A DNA stretch of 64,000 nucleotides from Solirubrobacterales bacterium (GCA_017304845.1 JAFKLL010000014.1:1-64000), one strand, 5' to 3'; shown: positions 38,075-47,279, counted from the first letter of the stretch. The notes: generated by a model from the letters alone, not told the origin. Numbers and translations are program-made.

Positions 38075-40161
38075 CGGTTCACCTCGATCTGCAGGTTGGC
38101 GAAGCCGTCGAGCGAGGCGTCGCAGCGGCAGGGCACGAGGATGGTCGAGTCGGTGTACTCGACGATCGCGGGGCCCGTGACCCGGGATCCCGGGTTGAAG
38201 TCGGTGGCGCGGTAGACCGGCATCTCGGTCAGCTCGACCGAGTCGGTGTCGGCCAGGGCGCGGCGGCTGCCGACCGGCAGCGGCGTCGAACCCAGCCCCT
38301 CGCCGTCGGCCTGGGCGACCGGCGGGCGCGGCACCTTGCCGACCCCCATCACGCGACAGGTCTTGACGTCGTAGCCGTTCTCCGGGGCGGCGGCGCCGGT
38401 GCCGTAGGTGGCGGCGTACCGGGAGTCGAACTCGGCCGCCGCCCGGGCGAACGACTCCTCGCCCGGGGTGCCGTCGCCGACCAGGTCGACCTCGAAGTGG
38501 AGGCTCTGGCCGGCGTAGGCCATCTCGACCGAGTGGCGGATCTCGGTCCGCTCATCGGGGATCGAGTGCACGTCGAGCGAGCCGCGGACCTGGCCTTCGA
38601 GCTGTTCGAAGAGGTCGCTCATCGAGGTCGCGCTGTCCGGCACCGGGACCCCGCCCGGGCCCAGCAGGTCCTTGGTCGAGCGGGCGACGCTGTAGGCCAG
38701 GTCGGTGGAGATCAGCCCGGAGGCCGAGAAGACCGAGGCGAGCGCGGGCACGATCACGCGGCTCATGCCGAGCTCACGCGCGACCGAGGCGCAGTGCAGC
38801 CCGCCCGCCCCTCCGAAGGAGACCAGGGCGAAGGCCCGGGGGTCGAGCCCGGCGAACACGGTGCGGAGCCGGACCGCGTCGGCCATCAGCGCGTTGACGA
38901 TGCGGAAGACTCCGGCCGCCGCGGCGACCTCGGTCATCCCGAGCCGCTCCGCCAGGGGAGCGAACGCCCTCTCGGCGGCCTCGCGGTCGAGGGCCATGTC
39001 GCCGCCGAGGAAGTACTCGGGGTCGAGCAGGCCGAGCAGCAGGTTGGCGTCGGTCACGGTCGGCTCGGTGCCGCCGCGGCCGTAACAGGCCGGGCCGGGC
39101 CGGGCGCCGGCGCTCTCGGGCCCGACCCGCATCGCGCCGTCGGGGCCGACCGTGGCCAGCGAGCCGCCGCCGGCGCCGACCGTGGTCACGTCGACCATGG
39201 TGGTCGCCAGGGCCTGCCGGTCGAGGAACTGCAGCGAGGTGGAGCGCACGTCGCCGTCCTCGATCAGGGCTACGTCGGTGCTGGTGCCGCCCATGTCGAA
39301 GGTGATCAGGTTGCCCTCGCCGCTCTCCTCGCCGAGGGCGCGGGAGGCGAGCACGCCGGCGACCGGGCCGGAGTAGATCGTCTGGCCGGCGGAGGTGACC
39401 GTGTTCTCGATGCTGCCGAGGCCGCCGTCGGACTTCATCAGCAGCAGCTGCCCCTCGAAGCCGCGTTCGCGCAGGCCGCTCAGCAGCTTCCCGGTGTAGG
39501 CCCGGAGCTCCGGGCCGGCGAAGGCGGTGATCACGGTGGTGCTCATGCGCTCGTACTCGCCGATCAGCGGCGCCGCCTCGAAGGAGGTCGCGACGTAGGC
39601 GTCGGGCGCCTCCTCGAGGATCACCCGCTTGGCGAGCTGCTCGTGCTCCGGGTTGCGGAAGGACCACAGGAAGCAGACCGCGAAGGACTTGATGCCCTTC
39701 TCCAGCGCGTTCCCGACCGCTCGCCGCAGCCCCTCCTCGTCGATCGGCACGACGACGCGGCCCTTGTAGTCGACCCGTTCGAGGACCTCCTCGACATCCT
39801 CACGCGGCACCAGCGGCACCGGGTGGGTGACCAGCGAGGGGTCGCGCTGCTGGTTGCGGTACATGCGGGCCAGCTGGTACAGGTCGCCGAAGCCCCTGGT
39901 GGTGAGGAGCGCGACCCGCTCACCCGCCCTGGTCAGGACCACGTTGGTGGTGACCGTGGTCGCGTGCAGGAACTCGTCGACCCGTCCCAGCAGCGAGCGG
40001 CTGTCGGTGCCGAGCGCGTCGGCCACCAGCTCGATGCCGTCGAACACGCCCTGCTCGAAGTCGGGCGGGGTCGACGGTGTCTTCCACCGCCGGAGGCCGC
40101 CGCCCGACTCCTGCAGGACGATGTCCGTGAAGGTGCCGCCGATGTCGATGCCGAGCCTCAA
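38071..40161 (-). CDS. hyuA: Hydantoinase A/oxoprolinase-type ATP-dependent subunit
   Basis: 696 residues. TTG 40161, overlapping the permease stop as TTGA, puts the phosphate-binding loop at the very start (RLGIDIGGTFTDIVLQE), where HyuA proteins have it. Further ASKHA-fold motifs are ITFDMGGTSTDVALIEDG, VDVTTVGAGGGSLA and FALVSFGGAGGLHCASVARE. HyuA binds and cleaves ATP to activate substrate or carbonate, working with HyuB. Coupling to an importer upstream and CoA-activating enzymes downstream favours a carboxylase role in catabolism over 5-oxoproline or hydantoin hydrolysis (inference). Confidence 0.9.
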   Translation of the reverse strand: MRLGIDIGGTFTDIVLQESGGGLRRWKTPSTPPDFEQGVFDGIELVADALGTDSRSLLGRVDEFLHATTVTTNVVLTRAGERVALLTTRGFGDLYQLARMYRNQQRDPSLVTHPVPLVPREDVEEVLERVDYKGRVVVPIDEEGLRRAVGNALEKGIKSFAVCFLWSFRNPEHEQLAKRVILEEAPDAYVATSFEAAPLIGEYERMSTTVITAFAGPELRAYTGKLLSGLRERGFEGQLLLMKSDGGLGSIENTVTSAGQTIYSGPVAGVLASRALGEESGEGNLITFDMGGTSTDVALIEDGDVRSTSLQFLDRQALATTMVDVTTVGAGGGSLATVGPDGAMRVGPESAGARPGPACYGRGGTEPTVTDANLLLGLLDPEYFLGGDMALDREAAERAFAPLAERLGMTEVAAAAGVFRIVNALMADAVRLRTVFAGLDPRAFALVSFGGAGGLHCASVARELGMSRVIVPALASVFSASGLISTDLAYSVARSTKDLLGPGGVPVPDSATSMSDLFEQLEGQVRGSLDVHSIPDERTEIRHSVEMAYAGQSLHFEVDLVGDGTPGEESFARAAAEFDSRYAATYGTGAAAPENGYDVKTCRVMGVGKVPRPPVAQADGEGLGSTPLPVGSRRALADTDSVELTEMPVYRATDFNPGSRVTGPAIVEYTDSTILVPCRCDASLDGFANLQIEVNR

Positions 40162-41252
40162 GCGGTCGCTCCCGCCTGCTGCTGCTTCTGCTTGGCCCGC
40201 CGGTTCGACTTGTTCGAGGTCGATCGGGCGAGCACGACGGCGACGATCAGCGCCAGGCCCTGGTAGGTCTCGACCACCCAGAACGGGATGCCGTAGAGCT
40301 GGAGCCCGTTGATGCCGACCGCGACGATGAACAACGCCACGATCAGCCCCGGCACGTTGAACCGTCCCGGCTTGATCATGGTCGAGCCGAGGAAGGCGGA
40401 GGCGTAGGCCGGCAGCAGGTAGCTGGCGCCGGTGTTGGGCGGGCCGGAGCCGAGGCGGGCCGCGTAGACCACGGCCGCGATGGTCGCGAACAGGGCCGAG
40501 ATCAGGAAGGTGGTGAAGATGATCCGGTTGGTCGGCACGCCGGAGAGGCGGGCCGCCTCCCGCCCGGCGCCGGTGGCGTAGACCTTGCGCCCGAAGGGCG
40601 TGTGGTCGAGCAGGTACCAGACCCCGATCGCCAGCACGATCAGGTACACGGTCGTGAGCGGCACGTCGAAGATCTCGGTCCGGCCGATGCTGGTGAAGGC
40701 CGAGGGGATGTCGCGGGCGATCGTCTCGCCGTTCGCGATCAGCTGCGAGATGCCGACGAAGACGGAGCTGGTGCCGATCGTGGCGATGAAGGGGTCGACC
40801 TTCGCCTTGACCACCAACAGCCCGTTGATCACGCCGGCGCAGAGGCCGGCGATCAGGGTGATCAGGATCGCCGCCGGGATCGGGATGTCGCCGCCGGTGG
40901 TCTGGAACAGCCAGGTGACCAGGACGATCGCGACGGTCATCACGCCGCCGATCGAGATGTCGAAGACCCCGGCCGCCAATGGCAGCAGCAGGCCCAGGGC
41001 GACGATGCCACCGATGGTCTGGTTGCCGACGATGCCGATCAGGTTGTCGTAGGTGAGGAACTTGCCGGGCAGCGTGATCGTGAAGATCACGATCATCAGC
41101 GCCAGCAGCACCACCCCTCCGTAACGCTCCAGGAACGACGCCTGACGGGTCTCGCCCTCGTCGCGCCGGAACCAACCCAGAAATCCGCCCGAGCCGCCCT
41201 GCCCGTCGTCATTGCCCCCGCTGCCCTCCGGCACCGGCTCGGACCTGTTCAC
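40158..41252 (-). CDS. ABC transporter permease, ribose/monosaccharide (RbsC) type
   Basis: About 364 residues from GTG 41252 (GAGGAG nine bases upstream); GTG 41276 is an alternative. After a hydrophilic, Gly/Asp-rich N-terminus come about ten helices with IGIVGNQTIGGIVALGLLLP, GVFDISIGGVMTVAIVLVTW and the EAA-like TGAGREAARLSGVPTNRIIF. The C-terminus is Lys/Gln-rich. It is the channel of the importer with the ATPase and binding protein just upstream. The family usually imports sugars, but relatives move aromatic, polyol or quorum molecules; specificity is unknown. Confidence 0.9.
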   Translation of the reverse strand: MNRSEPVPEGSGGNDDGQGGSGGFLGWFRRDEGETRQASFLERYGGVVLLALMIVIFTITLPGKFLTYDNLIGIVGNQTIGGIVALGLLLPLAAGVFDISIGGVMTVAIVLVTWLFQTTGGDIPIPAAILITLIAGLCAGVINGLLVVKAKVDPFIATIGTSSVFVGISQLIANGETIARDIPSAFTSIGRTEIFDVPLTTVYLIVLAIGVWYLLDHTPFGRKVYATGAGREAARLSGVPTNRIIFTTFLISALFATIAAVVYAARLGSGPPNTGASYLLPAYASAFLGSTMIKPGRFNVPGLIVALFIVAVGINGLQLYGIPFWVVETYQGLALIVAVVLARSTSNKSNRRAKQKQQQAGATA

Positions 41253-41314
41253 CAATTGACTCTCCTCGCTTTTCACTGCTTCTCGCTGCTTTCCCTGTCT
41301 GCGTGCCGCTCGGC

Positions 41315-42838
41315 TCAGGCCGCTGCCGCGGCGCTCCGGTAGCACTCCTCGGTGATCGCCTCACGGGTGATGCGATCGCCGGTCAACTCGGTGGCTATCT
41401 GCCCTCCGCGCACGATCAGGACCCGGCTGCAGATCGCCGCCAGGTCGTCGAGGTCGGAGGAGCAGAGCACCGCAGCCACTCCCTGTGCGGCTGCGTCGCT
41501 GACCAGGTCGAGGATCTCGGCCTTGGCGCCGACGTCCACCCCCTGGGTCGGTTCGTCGAGCACCAGCAGGTCGGGATCGACCCGCAGCCACTTGGCGACC
41601 GCCACCTTCTGCTTGTTGCCGCCGCTGAGCTCCGCCAGCGGCTTCTCCGGCTCGGGCGGCCGGATGTCGAAACGCTTGATCAAGTCCCGCACCTCGCGGC
41701 GCTCGCCGCCCAGGTCGAGGCTGATTCCCTTGGTGATCGGCTTCAGGTCGGAGAGCGTGAGGTTCTCGCGGATGCTCATCTCGCCGATGCCCTTCAGGTC
41801 GCGGGCCGAGGGCAGCACCGCCACCCCGCGGGCGCGCAGGCCCTGCGGCTCGGGCCGCTGGATCGCCTCGCCCTGGACCCTGACCGTGCCGTCCTCGAGC
41901 TCGAGCGAGCCGAGCAGAACGGCGGCGACGTCGTGGACTCCGGAGCCGGCCAGCCCGGCCATGCCGACGATCTCGCCGCTCTGGACGGAGAAGCTGGCCC
42001 CCGCCAGCTCGCCGGCGGTGACCCCCTCGAAGGCGAGCACCTCGCCGGCGTCGCGCGAACGGGTCGCCTCGCGGGCGGCGATCGGCGGCGTCTCCTCGGC
42101 GGTGTCGCCGACGATCAGCTGGACCAGGCGGTCGTTGTCGAACTCGCGGCTGGGGCCGGTGCCGGCGATGCGCCCTTCGCGCAGCACGGTCACCCGGTCG
42201 GAGATCGCGTGGATCTCCTCCAGCCGGTGGGATACGTAGACGATGCCGACGCCCTGAGCGATCGTGCGACGGATCAGCTCGAAGAGGCGGTCGACCTCGG
42301 AAGAAGGAAGGGTCGCGGTCGGTTCGTCGAGGACCAGGACCCGGACGGCGCTCTCGCTCTGCAAGGCGCGGGCGACCGCGACCTGGGTGCGCTCGATCGG
42401 GGTCAGTTCCTCGACCAGGATCTCGGGGTCGAGATCGAGCCCGACGATCGAGAGGATCTCGCGGGCGCGGCTCCGTTCGCGGCGCCAGCGGATGCGCCAG
42501 CCGGGGCCGGTCTCGTAGGTGTCGCCGAGGCGCAGGTTCTCGAGCACGCTGAGGCTGTCGAGCAGGCCGAGCTCCTGGTGGATGAAGCGCAGCCCGGCCC
42601 GGTGGCAGGCCTCGGGGTCCCCGTACGGGACCTCGGTCCCGTCGACCACGAAGGCGCCGCTGTCCGCGTCGGGCTGGTGGAAGCCGGAGAGGACCTTGAT
42701 CAAGGTGGACTTGCCGGAGCCGTTGTGCCCGACCAGGGCATGTACCTCGGACGGCCCGACCGTGAAGCTCACATCGTCGAGGGCACGGGTGCTGACGAAG
42801 GTCTTCGAGACGTCGGAAATCGACAGGATGCTGCTCAC
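41315..42838 (-). CDS. ABC transporter ATPase, double NBD (RbsA/MglA type)
   Basis: 507 residues with two nucleotide-binding domains. NBD1 has a good Walker A (GHNGSGKSTLIK) and Walker B (VLVLDEPTATL), but its signature reads LTPIERTQVAVARAL, not LSGGQ. NBD2 has a true signature (LSGGNKQKVAVAKWL) and Walker B (LLVLDEPTQGVDVG), but a degenerate Walker A (GMAGLAGSGVHDVA). This mosaic leaves one competent composite site, as in other RbsA-like proteins. A promoter with the shared palindrome lies 93 bp upstream. Confidence 0.92.
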   Translation of the reverse strand: MSSILSISDVSKTFVSTRALDDVSFTVGPSEVHALVGHNGSGKSTLIKVLSGFHQPDADSGAFVVDGTEVPYGDPEACHRAGLRFIHQELGLLDSLSVLENLRLGDTYETGPGWRIRWRRERSRAREILSIVGLDLDPEILVEELTPIERTQVAVARALQSESAVRVLVLDEPTATLPSSEVDRLFELIRRTIAQGVGIVYVSHRLEEIHAISDRVTVLREGRIAGTGPSREFDNDRLVQLIVGDTAEETPPIAAREATRSRDAGEVLAFEGVTAGELAGASFSVQSGEIVGMAGLAGSGVHDVAAVLLGSLELEDGTVRVQGEAIQRPEPQGLRARGVAVLPSARDLKGIGEMSIRENLTLSDLKPITKGISLDLGGERREVRDLIKRFDIRPPEPEKPLAELSGGNKQKVAVAKWLRVDPDLLVLDEPTQGVDVGAKAEILDLVSDAAAQGVAAVLCSSDLDDLAAICSRVLIVRGGQIATELTGDRITREAITEECYRSAAAAA

Positions 42839-42897
42839 TTCAAACCACTCTCCTCCTGCTCCAGGGCCGCTCGGCGGGTGCTTCGCGGCCGCCTGCG

Positions 42898-42946
42898 GAT
42901 CATTCCAGACCCTCGCCGTGGGCCAAGCCGATTCTGCGTGGAGAAG
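42898..42946 (-). promoter_or_regulatory. Operator-promoter of importer ATPase / carboxylase operon
   Basis: The palindrome ATTCTGCGTGGAGAAG (42931-42946) is followed on the minus strand, after 4 bp, by -35 TTGGCC (42921-42926), a 17-bp spacer and -10 ATGATC (42898-42903; a 16-bp spacer would give AATGAT). The same arrangement occurs at six other promoters in this window. The ATPase gene starts 60 bp beyond the -10. Confidence 0.7.
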
Positions 42947-42978
42947 AGATCGGCCTGGCCCATGGGAGAGTGGCGCCG

Positions 42979-44100
42979 CTAGTTGCCCCAGAGGGCCTTG
43001 AACTGGTCCTCGAAGCCGGCGGGGCCGTCGTAGGACCCACCGATCTCGGCGGCGTTGCTGTCGTTGATCAGAACCCTGGTCACCGGGGTGTTCGGCTCCA
43101 GCTTCTGGCCGGCGATCACGCGGGCGGCGGCGTCGGCCGCGACCCAGCCGGGCTCGAGCCCGCCGGTGGCGACGTCGGCCGCCTGGATGTCGCCCTGCTG
43201 GATCAGCTCCAGGTTGGGGCCGTCACCGTCGAAGCCGGCGACCTTGATGCTGTCGGACTTGCCGGCCTGCCGCACGACGTCGGCAGCGGCGAGCGCGACC
43301 GCGTCGAAGGTGCCGACCACGTAGTCGATGTCGGGGTTCGACTGCAGCTCCGCCTGGATCTGCTGCGGGAGCGTCGACTGGATGCTGTCGATCGAGAACT
43401 TCAGGGTGTCGACGTTGCAGGTGTCACAGGTCTCCATCTGCTTGGTGAAGGCGTCCATCCGCTGGACGTTGCAGGCGAAGGTGTTGGTGCCGACGAACAG
43501 CACGTTGGCCTTGCCGTCGCTGTCGGCGATGACCCAGTTGGCCAGGTCGGTCGCGCCGGCGCCGCAGGAGTCGCCGCCGACCTCGGTCAGCACGCCGTCG
43601 ACCTTGCCCGGAGGGTTGCCGGTGAACATGCCGATGTGCGGGATGCCGGACTCGGCGACCTTGGTGTAGCTGTCGCCCGCGTCGGTCGCGGCGATGCCGT
43701 TGGTGACGATCACGTCGGGCTTGGCGTTGATCGCATTGGTGAAGCAGCCGGCAATGCGGTCCGGGGTGCTGCCGCCGTCGCAGAGCTCGAACTTGTAGCC
43801 GAGCGCCTCGACGGCCGACTTGAGCGACTTCGCCTTGTCGGCGCAGCCCTCGAGCGACTGATCGCAGGCGACGTGGTAGATGAAGCCCTTCGGCTTGGGC
43901 GTGTACGACTCCGTCTGGAGAATCTCCGTCGGGATCTGGGCGGCCTGGTCGGCTGCCGTCTGGGCGTCCGCGACCACTCCCGAATCGGCGCTGCCGCCGG
44001 AGTCGCCGGAACTGTCGTCGCTGCCGCACCCGGCCACCACGAACGCGCCCACGAGGACGCAGCCGAGCAGCGCGAGGACTTGCTTGAACTTCTTACTCAT
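42979..44100 (-). CDS. ABC transporter substrate-binding lipoprotein, type 1 (ribose-like)
   Basis: 373 residues. A lipoprotein signal ends at the lipobox VVAGC (C25), followed by an acidic Ser/Gly linker. The mature protein has two Rossmann-like lobes (GFIYHVACDQSLEGCADKAK, INAKPDVIVTNGIAAT, DIDYVVGTFDAVALAAADVV, SIKVAGFDGDGPNLELIQQG). Besides the lipidated Cys it has eight Cys, including paired CDTC, many for this family. It captures the imported substrate outside the membrane. GGAGGAG precedes the ATG, and its own operator-promoter lies upstream. Ligand unknown. Confidence 0.92.
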   Translation of the reverse strand: MSKKFKQVLALLGCVLVGAFVVAGCGSDDSSGDSGGSADSGVVADAQTAADQAAQIPTEILQTESYTPKPKGFIYHVACDQSLEGCADKAKSLKSAVEALGYKFELCDGGSTPDRIAGCFTNAINAKPDVIVTNGIAATDAGDSYTKVAESGIPHIGMFTGNPPGKVDGVLTEVGGDSCGAGATDLANWVIADSDGKANVLFVGTNTFACNVQRMDAFTKQMETCDTCNVDTLKFSIDSIQSTLPQQIQAELQSNPDIDYVVGTFDAVALAAADVVRQAGKSDSIKVAGFDGDGPNLELIQQGDIQAADVATGGLEPGWVAADAAARVIAGQKLEPNTPVTRVLINDSNAAEIGGSYDGPAGFEDQFKALWGN

Positions 44101-44152
44101 GTGTTCTCCTCCATTGATGTCGCGTCTTCTCAGCCGCGAATGGTTGGGCCGG

Positions 44153-44201
44153 ATTCTGTGTCCACGGAAGAGACCCGCAAAGCAGATTCTCTATCCAGAA
44201 T
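44153..44201 (-). promoter_or_regulatory. Operator-promoter of substrate-binding protein gene
   Basis: ATTCTCTATCCAGAAT (44186-44201, 5-bp perfect arms extended to GATTCT/AGAATC) precedes, after 4 bp, -35 TTTGCG (44176-44181), a 17-bp spacer and -10 CAGAAT (44153-44158) on the minus strand. The importer gene starts 53 bp beyond the -10 with a strong Shine-Dalgarno. Confidence 0.72.
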
Positions 44202-44227
44202 CGGCCCGTCTACGGACCCTTCGAAAC

Positions 44228-45430
44228 TCATGTCAACTCCCTCAGGAGAGGTGCCGGACGGTAGGCCTCGCCGTACGCGCCGCGCAGCCGCTCCAAGGTC
44301 TCGATCACGCTCTGGAAGCCGATTTGACGGCCCCACTCGATCGGCCCCACCGGCCAGTTGAAGCCCTCCAGCATGGCGGTGTCGATGTCGGCCTCGGTGG
44401 CTATCCCCTCGGCCAGGGTGAAGACGCTCTCGTTGACGATCTGGGCCGACATCCACCCCATCACCGTCGCCGCGTTCGGCCCGGCGATATCGGTCAGGCG
44501 ATCGGGGTCGAGGATCGGCCGGGCATCCCCCACCTCGGGGTCGGGCTCGCGGTGCGGGCCGTGCCCGTACTCGTAGAAGCCCCGCCCGGCCTTGCGGCCC
44601 AACCGGCCAGCGTCGACCATCCTCACCTGGGTCTGCGAGGGTCGCCAACGCGGCTCGCCGAAGGACTGCTCGAAGAAGGAGCGGGCCACGGCCAGGTTGA
44701 TGTCCGCACCGACCAGGTCGACCAGCTCGAACGGCCCCATCGGGAAGCCGCCGCCGAGCCGGCAGATCCGGTCGATCTCGGCCGGGGGCAGGCCCAGCTC
44801 GGTCGCCATCCGGAGGCCCTCCAGGGTGAAGGGGCGGGCGCAGCGGTTGGCGACGAAGCCGATCGCGTCCTGGGCCCGGATCGCGGTCTTGCCCATGCGG
44901 GTCACGGCCCGGTGGGCCCGATCGGCGCAGCCCGGGTCGGTGGCCTCGCCGGAGACCACCTCGACCAGGCTCATCGCCGGCACCGGGTTGAAGAAGTGGA
45001 GCCCGAGCATCCGCTCCGGCCGTGCGAGGCCGGCGGCGATAGCGGTGACCGAGAGCGAGGAGGTGTTGGTGGCGAGTACGGTCTCCTCCGGGCAGGCCGC
45101 CTCCAGACGCTGGAAGATCTCGCGTTTCAGCTCCAGCGACTCGGGCACCGCCTCGATCGCCAGCCCGGCCTCGGCGGCCCCGTCGAGCGTGTCCACCACC
45201 TCGATCCGGGCGAGCCCGGCCTCGGCCTGATCGGCGCTCCAGAAGCCGCGGCCGACCCCGCGTTCGAGCGAGCCGGCGATGCGGTCCCGGACCGTGTCGC
45301 GGGCGGCTTGGACCGGATCGAAGACCAGGCAGCGAAGGCCGCCCATCGCCGCGACCTGGGCGATGCCGGCACCCATGGTGCCCGCCCCCACGACCGCGAC
45401 GACGTCGATCTCCGGGCGGGCGTCGGACAT
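44228..45430 (-). CDS. 3-hydroxyacyl-CoA dehydrogenase
   Basis: 400 residues. The NAD-binding fold opens with VAVVGAGTMGAGIAQVAAMG; catalytic and hinge motifs are LGLHFFNPVPAMSLVEVVSG and AIGFVANRCARPFTLEGLRM. Two C-terminal 3HCDH helical modules follow (GGGFPMGPFELVDLVGADIN; then AMLEGFNWPVGPIEW), so it is longer than the minimal 280-residue enzyme. It oxidises 3-hydroxyacyl-CoA to 3-ketoacyl-CoA with NAD. It is the last gene of the operon starting at the IclR gene, 5 bp after an enoyl-CoA hydratase gene. Confidence 0.93.
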   Translation of the reverse strand: MSDARPEIDVVAVVGAGTMGAGIAQVAAMGGLRCLVFDPVQAARDTVRDRIAGSLERGVGRGFWSADQAEAGLARIEVVDTLDGAAEAGLAIEAVPESLELKREIFQRLEAACPEETVLATNTSSLSVTAIAAGLARPERMLGLHFFNPVPAMSLVEVVSGEATDPGCADRAHRAVTRMGKTAIRAQDAIGFVANRCARPFTLEGLRMATELGLPPAEIDRICRLGGGFPMGPFELVDLVGADINLAVARSFFEQSFGEPRWRPSQTQVRMVDAGRLGRKAGRGFYEYGHGPHREPDPEVGDARPILDPDRLTDIAGPNAATVMGWMSAQIVNESVFTLAEGIATEADIDTAMLEGFNWPVGPIEWGRQIGFQSVIETLERLRGAYGEAYRPAPLLRELT

Positions 45431-45435
45431 CCGAC

Positions 45436-46245
45436 TCAGCCCCGCTCCGCCAGCTTGGCTTCGAGCTCGGCGACCCGCTCCGCGAGCAGCCGCTTCGACT
45501 CGTCCGTGTTGTGGCTCAGTTGGTGGGTGAGGAAGTGGTAGGCGGCAGCGTCATCACGCCCCCGGCGTCCCTCGATGAACCGGAAGGACATCTTCGAAAG
45601 GGCGAGCGCCTCGGGCGGCACCCGCTCCAACTCGGCGACCACCTCGTCCACCTTGGCTTCGAGCCGGTCGGCCGGCACCACCCAGTTGACCAGGCCGAGC
45701 CCCAGCGCCTGCTCGGCGTCGAGTCCCTCGCTCAGCCAGAGCATCTGCTTGGCCCGGCGCTCGCCCAGCTCCCAGGCGACGGTCGGCAGCTCGACGTCGT
45801 CGGCTCCCTGGTCCCGGGTCACCTGAGAGCTGAACCGGGCGTCGTCGGCGGCGACGACCAGATCGCAGGCGCTGACCAGCATCAGGGCGGCCGCCATGCA
45901 GTAGCCGTGGACCTGGCAGACCACCGGCATCGGCAGGTCGCGCAGCAGCTCGACCGGGCGGACGAACAGCTCCGCCTCCTGCCAGAGCCGGCCCTCGACC
46001 GATTCGAGGTTCCGCCGGTACTCGGGGTCGACGACGGCGGCCTTGAGGTCGTGGCCGGAGCTGAAGGAGCGGCCGGCGCCGGCCAGGACGACGGTTCGGA
46101 TGTCCTTGCGGTCCCGGGTCTCGAGCAGCGCCGACTCCAGCTCGCGCAGCAGCTCGGGGCTCTGGGCGTTGTGGGTTCGGGGCCGGTTCAGCGTGATCCG
46201 GCGGCTGGCGCCGCGGTCCTCGACCAGGATCAACGGTTCGCTCAT
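45436..46245 (-). CDS. Enoyl-CoA hydratase/isomerase family protein
   Basis: 269 residues from ATG 46245 (GAAGGAG upstream). Crotonase-fold oxyanion segments: GAGRSFSSGHDLKAAV and QVHGYCMAAALMLVSACDLV. The usual catalytic Glu positions are replaced or shifted (TRDQGADDVELPTVAWELGE). The protein may therefore be a specialised hydratase, isomerase or ring-cleaving crotonase. Its start overlaps the upstream dehydrogenase stop by 4 bp. Confidence 0.86.
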   Translation of the reverse strand: MSEPLILVEDRGASRRITLNRPRTHNAQSPELLRELESALLETRDRKDIRTVVLAGAGRSFSSGHDLKAAVVDPEYRRNLESVEGRLWQEAELFVRPVELLRDLPMPVVCQVHGYCMAAALMLVSACDLVVAADDARFSSQVTRDQGADDVELPTVAWELGERRAKQMLWLSEGLDAEQALGLGLVNWVVPADRLEAKVDEVVAELERVPPEALALSKMSFRFIEGRRGRDDAAAYHFLTHQLSHNTDESKRLLAERVAELEAKLAERG

Positions 46246-47279
46246 CTGCTCCTTCTTTCCAGGTAGTTGGCTCCGACCAGCTCTGCCGTGGCCGAGTCGC
46301 CGCCCAGCAGGAACTGGACCGCGAGGATGCGTCGGTAGTGGAGGTGCAGGCCGAGCTCCCAGGAGAAGCCGATCCCGCCATGCACCTGGATCGCGCCCTC
46401 GCAGGCCGTCCGCGCGGCGGCCGGCACCGCGTGGGCGAGGGTCGCCCGCCAAAGCTCAAGCTCGGCCTCGTCGGCCTCGTTCTCCTCGTCCAGGTCGACG
46501 ATGCGGCCGATCCCCGCCCGGGAGGTCTCCAGCGCCAGCTTCATCTCGGCGAGCAGGTGCGCCACCGCCTGGAAGGAGGAGATCGGGCGGCCGAACTGCT
46601 GCCGCTGGTCGGCGTACTCGGCCGAGATCTCCAGGGTCCGTTCGGCCGCGCCGAAGGCTTCGCAGGCCAGGCTGAGCTCGTACTCGCGCCGCACCCGGGC
46701 GGCCCGCTCGCCGGCCAGCGAGGCGAGCGGGTCGGAGCCGGTGGCATCGACCCGGCTCAGGCCCTGCCCGGCGTCGAGCCCGTTCAGCGCGGTCAGCTCC
46801 ACCCCGTCCTCGAGCCGGTGGAGCTCGATCCGGTCCGGGCCGAGCAGGACCAGCAGCTCGCCGCCCTCGGGCATCAGCGTGTACGCGGCGCCGTCGGACC
46901 GGGAAGAGAGAGCCACCCCGGCCCGCAGCTCGCCCTCGGTCAGGCGGTCGAGCAGCGGGGCCACCCCGTCCTGGTCGGCCAGGACGGCGAGGGCCGGCAC
47001 CGCCCCGAAGATCTCGTCCCGGAGGCCGGCCGGGACCAGGTGGCGGCCGAGCACGGCGGCCAGCCGGACACGGTCGGCCAGCGGCAGGCCGAGCCCGCCC
47101 GAGCCCTCGTCGAGCGCGACCCCGTGCAGGCCCAGCCCGACCATGGTCGCGGTCGACTCGGCCGGCAGCGGCAGATCGTCGCGGGTCGCCTCGAGCAGCG
47201 CCTCGGTGTCGAGGATCTTGCCCAGCGACTCGTCCAGCGACCTGGCGAGATCGATGCCCTCAGGTGTCGCGACGCTCAT
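46242..47279 (-). CDS. Acyl-CoA dehydrogenase, partner-type subunit
   Basis: 345 residues, short for the family. The N-terminal region (LEATRDDLPLPAESTATMVG, GVALDEGSGGLGLPLADRVR) is followed by a reduced beta-domain without the SEPxAGSD motif, then YADQRQQFGRPISSFQAVAH and AIQVHGGIGFSWELGLHLHY. These are the parts missing from the dehydrogenase encoded at 47276-48436. The two genes overlap by 4 bp, so a heteromeric alpha2beta2 FadE-like enzyme is likely. Confidence 0.87.
   Translation of the reverse strand: MSVATPEGIDLARSLDESLGKILDTEALLEATRDDLPLPAESTATMVGLGLHGVALDEGSGGLGLPLADRVRLAAVLGRHLVPAGLRDEIFGAVPALAVLADQDGVAPLLDRLTEGELRAGVALSSRSDGAAYTLMPEGGELLVLLGPDRIELHRLEDGVELTALNGLDAGQGLSRVDATGSDPLASLAGERAARVRREYELSLACEAFGAAERTLEISAEYADQRQQFGRPISSFQAVAHLLAEMKLALETSRAGIGRIVDLDEENEADEAELELWRATLAHAVPAAARTACEGAIQVHGGIGFSWELGLHLHYRRILAVQFLLGGDSATAELVGANYLERRSR

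Noticed and set aside
35843-40161. Plain hydantoinase or 5-oxoprolinase assignment for HyuA/HyuB
   Set aside because: Family similarity alone allows it, but the zinc-binding tail on HyuB and the neighbouring CoA synthetase, dehydrogenases and mycofactocin SDRs favour a ketone carboxylase. The matter is open, so it is kept as a finding and not as fact.
44153-44158. ATTCTG as a second half-operator upstream of the binding-protein gene
   Set aside because: Read on the minus strand it is CAGAAT, exactly at the predicted -10 position after a 17-bp spacer, so it is better explained as the promoter box.
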